DNA of 64,000 nucleotides from Ketobacter sp036337295 (GTDB lineage: Bacteria > Pseudomonadota > Gammaproteobacteria > Pseudomonadales > Ketobacteraceae), in contig JAYZEN010000011.1 of NCBI GenBank assembly GCA_036337295.1, forward strand, positions 62,001-126,000, in the 5' to 3' direction. Shown one piece after another: positions 62,986 through 64,000 of this stretch. The notes under the pieces are model-generated. The model saw only the letters and a list, made by a program, of their open reading frames with translations. It made no database searches and was not told the DNA's origin. The translations under genes and the position numbers were made by a program. The number at the start of each line of letters is the position of its first letter. The stretch's first letter is position 1.

Positions 62986-64000
62986 ATGTCCACTCAGACC
63001 ACAGCCTCAAGTGCTTCGCGACCCTATGACATTGTCGTGTTCGGAGCCACCGGCTTCACCGGGAAACTCACCGCGGAATATCTGGTTACAATTGACGGCG
63101 CAGATCAACTCACACTGGCCATCGCGGGACGCAACGCGCAAAAGCTGGAAGCCTGCAAACAAGATCTGCTGACGAAGAACGGCAGCGCCAAAGTGGAGAC
63201 GCTGCTGGCGAACTCCGATGATTACACCAGTTTGGTCAACATGGCCGCGCAGGCAAAAGTGGTCATCACCACCGTCGGCCCATATTTGAAATACGGCGAG
63301 CCTCTGGTTCGTGCCTGTGTGGAAGCCGGAACCCACTACGTGGACCTCACGGGTGAGCCGGAATTCGTCGAAGGCCTGGAGCACGAGTTCCACGATCAGG
63401 CGGCAGAAAAGAAAATCAAGATCATCAACTGTTGTGGATTTGACAGCATCCCCCACGACCTGGGCGCCCTCTACACGGTGCAACAGCTTAACGAATTGGT
63501 GGGCATTGACCGCGCCGGCAAAGTGCCCATGAAAGTGGAAGGTTTCATTGAAGCTCAGGGTTCATTTTCCGGCGGCACCTGGCATTCTGCCATCACCCAG
63601 TTCTCCCGCCTGAAAGAATACCGCCATAAACGCAAAGAGTGGCATAAAAGCAAAACCACCAAACCCACCGATCGCCGACGCAGCCGGGTGATGAGCCCGA
63701 AGGTGTTCTGGGTCAATGCCCATTCCTCATGGGCCTGCCCCTTCCCCAGCATTGACCCACAAGTGGTCAAGCGTACCGCTGCCAGTTGCAAGGAATTTGG
63801 TCCGGATTTTATTTACGGCCACTATATTCTGGTGAAAAAGCTACCCAACCTGATTGGCGGGGTAGCGGGTGCAGGTGGCGTGCTGTTGTTGTCCCAGTTC
63901 AAATACAGCCGCAACAAGCTACTGGCGATTAAAGACCCCGGCCAGGGTCCCAGCGAAAGCCAGCGGGCAAAATCCTGGTTTAAGGTGCATTTCGTGGGTG
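62986..64000 (+). CDS. Saccharopine-dehydrogenase-like (trans-acting enoyl reductase-type) oxidoreductase, 3' end cut
   Basis: The frame is open to the right edge. I chose ATG 62986, with GGGGA 5 nt upstream; an ATG at 62980 overlaps that site. The product starts with a leader and then the Rossmann motif VVFGATGFTGKLTAEYL, followed by AGRNAQKLE, TTVGPYLKYGEPLVRAC, YVDLTGEPEFV and CCGFDSIPHDLG, all typical of the saccharopine dehydrogenase/trans-acting enoyl reductase family. About 338 residues are visible. The family acts with polyketide or lipid synthesis in mycobacteria; here the role is unknown. Confidence 0.88.
   Translation, partial: MSTQTTASSASRPYDIVVFGATGFTGKLTAEYLVTIDGADQLTLAIAGRNAQKLEACKQDLLTKNGSAKVETLLANSDDYTSLVNMAAQAKVVITTVGPYLKYGEPLVRACVEAGTHYVDLTGEPEFVEGLEHEFHDQAAEKKIKIINCCGFDSIPHDLGALYTVQQLNELVGIDRAGKVPMKVEGFIEAQGSFSGGTWHSAITQFSRLKEYRHKRKEWHKSKTTKPTDRRRSRVMSPKVFWVNAHSSWACPFPSIDPQVVKRTAASCKEFGPDFIYGHYILVKKLPNLIGGVAGAGGVLLLSQFKYSRNKLLAIKDPGQGPSESQRAKSWFKVHFVG

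Overview
The window is chromosomal DNA of a gammaproteobacterium. Three things point to this: a complete Na+-NQR operon, a fatty-acid-synthesis cluster in the yceD-rpmF-plsX-fabD-fabG-acpP-fabF-pabC order, and an RNase E whose catalytic residues fall at the same numbers as in the E. coli enzyme. Gene order from about 2.7 to 32 kb, and again from about 41 to 55 kb, resembles (from memory, not from a search) the Pseudomonas aeruginosa backbone tatD-pilZ-holB-tmk ... rne-murB-ptp-kdsB-lpxK-exbDB-comEC-lolD-lolC/E ... sth-apbE-nqr-gap. The accessory genes (Baeyer-Villiger-type flavin monooxygenase, diiron ferritin-like protein, SDRs, saccharopine-dehydrogenase-like reductase) suggest a lipid- or hydrocarbon-using marine relative such as the Ketobacter/Alcanivorax/Marinobacter group. 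The genus is an inference.

Layout. 0-2.7 kb: a class V aminotransferase cut by the left edge, a YiiX-like cysteine hydrolase, a 50-codon minus-strand small ORF inside a 13-bp inverted repeat, and a secreted PDC/Cache-like protein. 2.7-14.5 kb: a long minus-strand block running from a strong sigma70 promoter in front of yceD through rpmF, plsX, fabD, fabG, acpP, fabF, pabC, mltG, tmk, holB, pilZ, tatD and rmuC. It links phospholipid and fatty-acid synthesis, folate, peptidoglycan and DNA replication. 14.7-23.7 kb: maf, a TetR regulator, a SppA-type protease, a HAD phosphatase, rluC, a long leader, rne and murB. 23.7-32.1 kb: a minus-strand envelope block (LMW-PTP, kdsB, lpxK, exbD, exbB, comEC), then a divergent DUF2062 gene and lolD-lolC/E.

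32.2-41.2 kb is an accessory stretch between conserved blocks: a TetR/SDR divergent pair with palindromes over the promoter, a monooxygenase/ferritin-like gene pair, another divergent SDR/TetR pair, a PilZ protein, a small secreted protein, and a two-gene agmatine-to-putrescine pathway. 41.2-45.8 kb: GDPD phosphodiesterase, lipoprotein peptidase, a degenerate HD-GYP protein, VanZ and the soluble transhydrogenase sthA. 45.9-53.1 kb: the complete nqrABCDEF-apbE-nqrM operon with the two maturation factors. 53.6-64 kb: an N-terminally extended GAPDH, a TetR, a large M48-like membrane protein without its zinc motif, a methyltransferase, a patatin-like protein, a 7TM diguanylate cyclase, a CBS-pair protein and a partial saccharopine-dehydrogenase-like reductase.

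No tRNA, rRNA, CRISPR array, transposase or prophage gene was recognised. I found no clearly new multi-gene system. The best leads are several members of known families that have lost catalytic motifs (M48-like, HD-GYP-like, ComEC), the repeat-bounded small ORF at 1.8-2.0 kb, and the regulatory palindromes of the accessory stretch.
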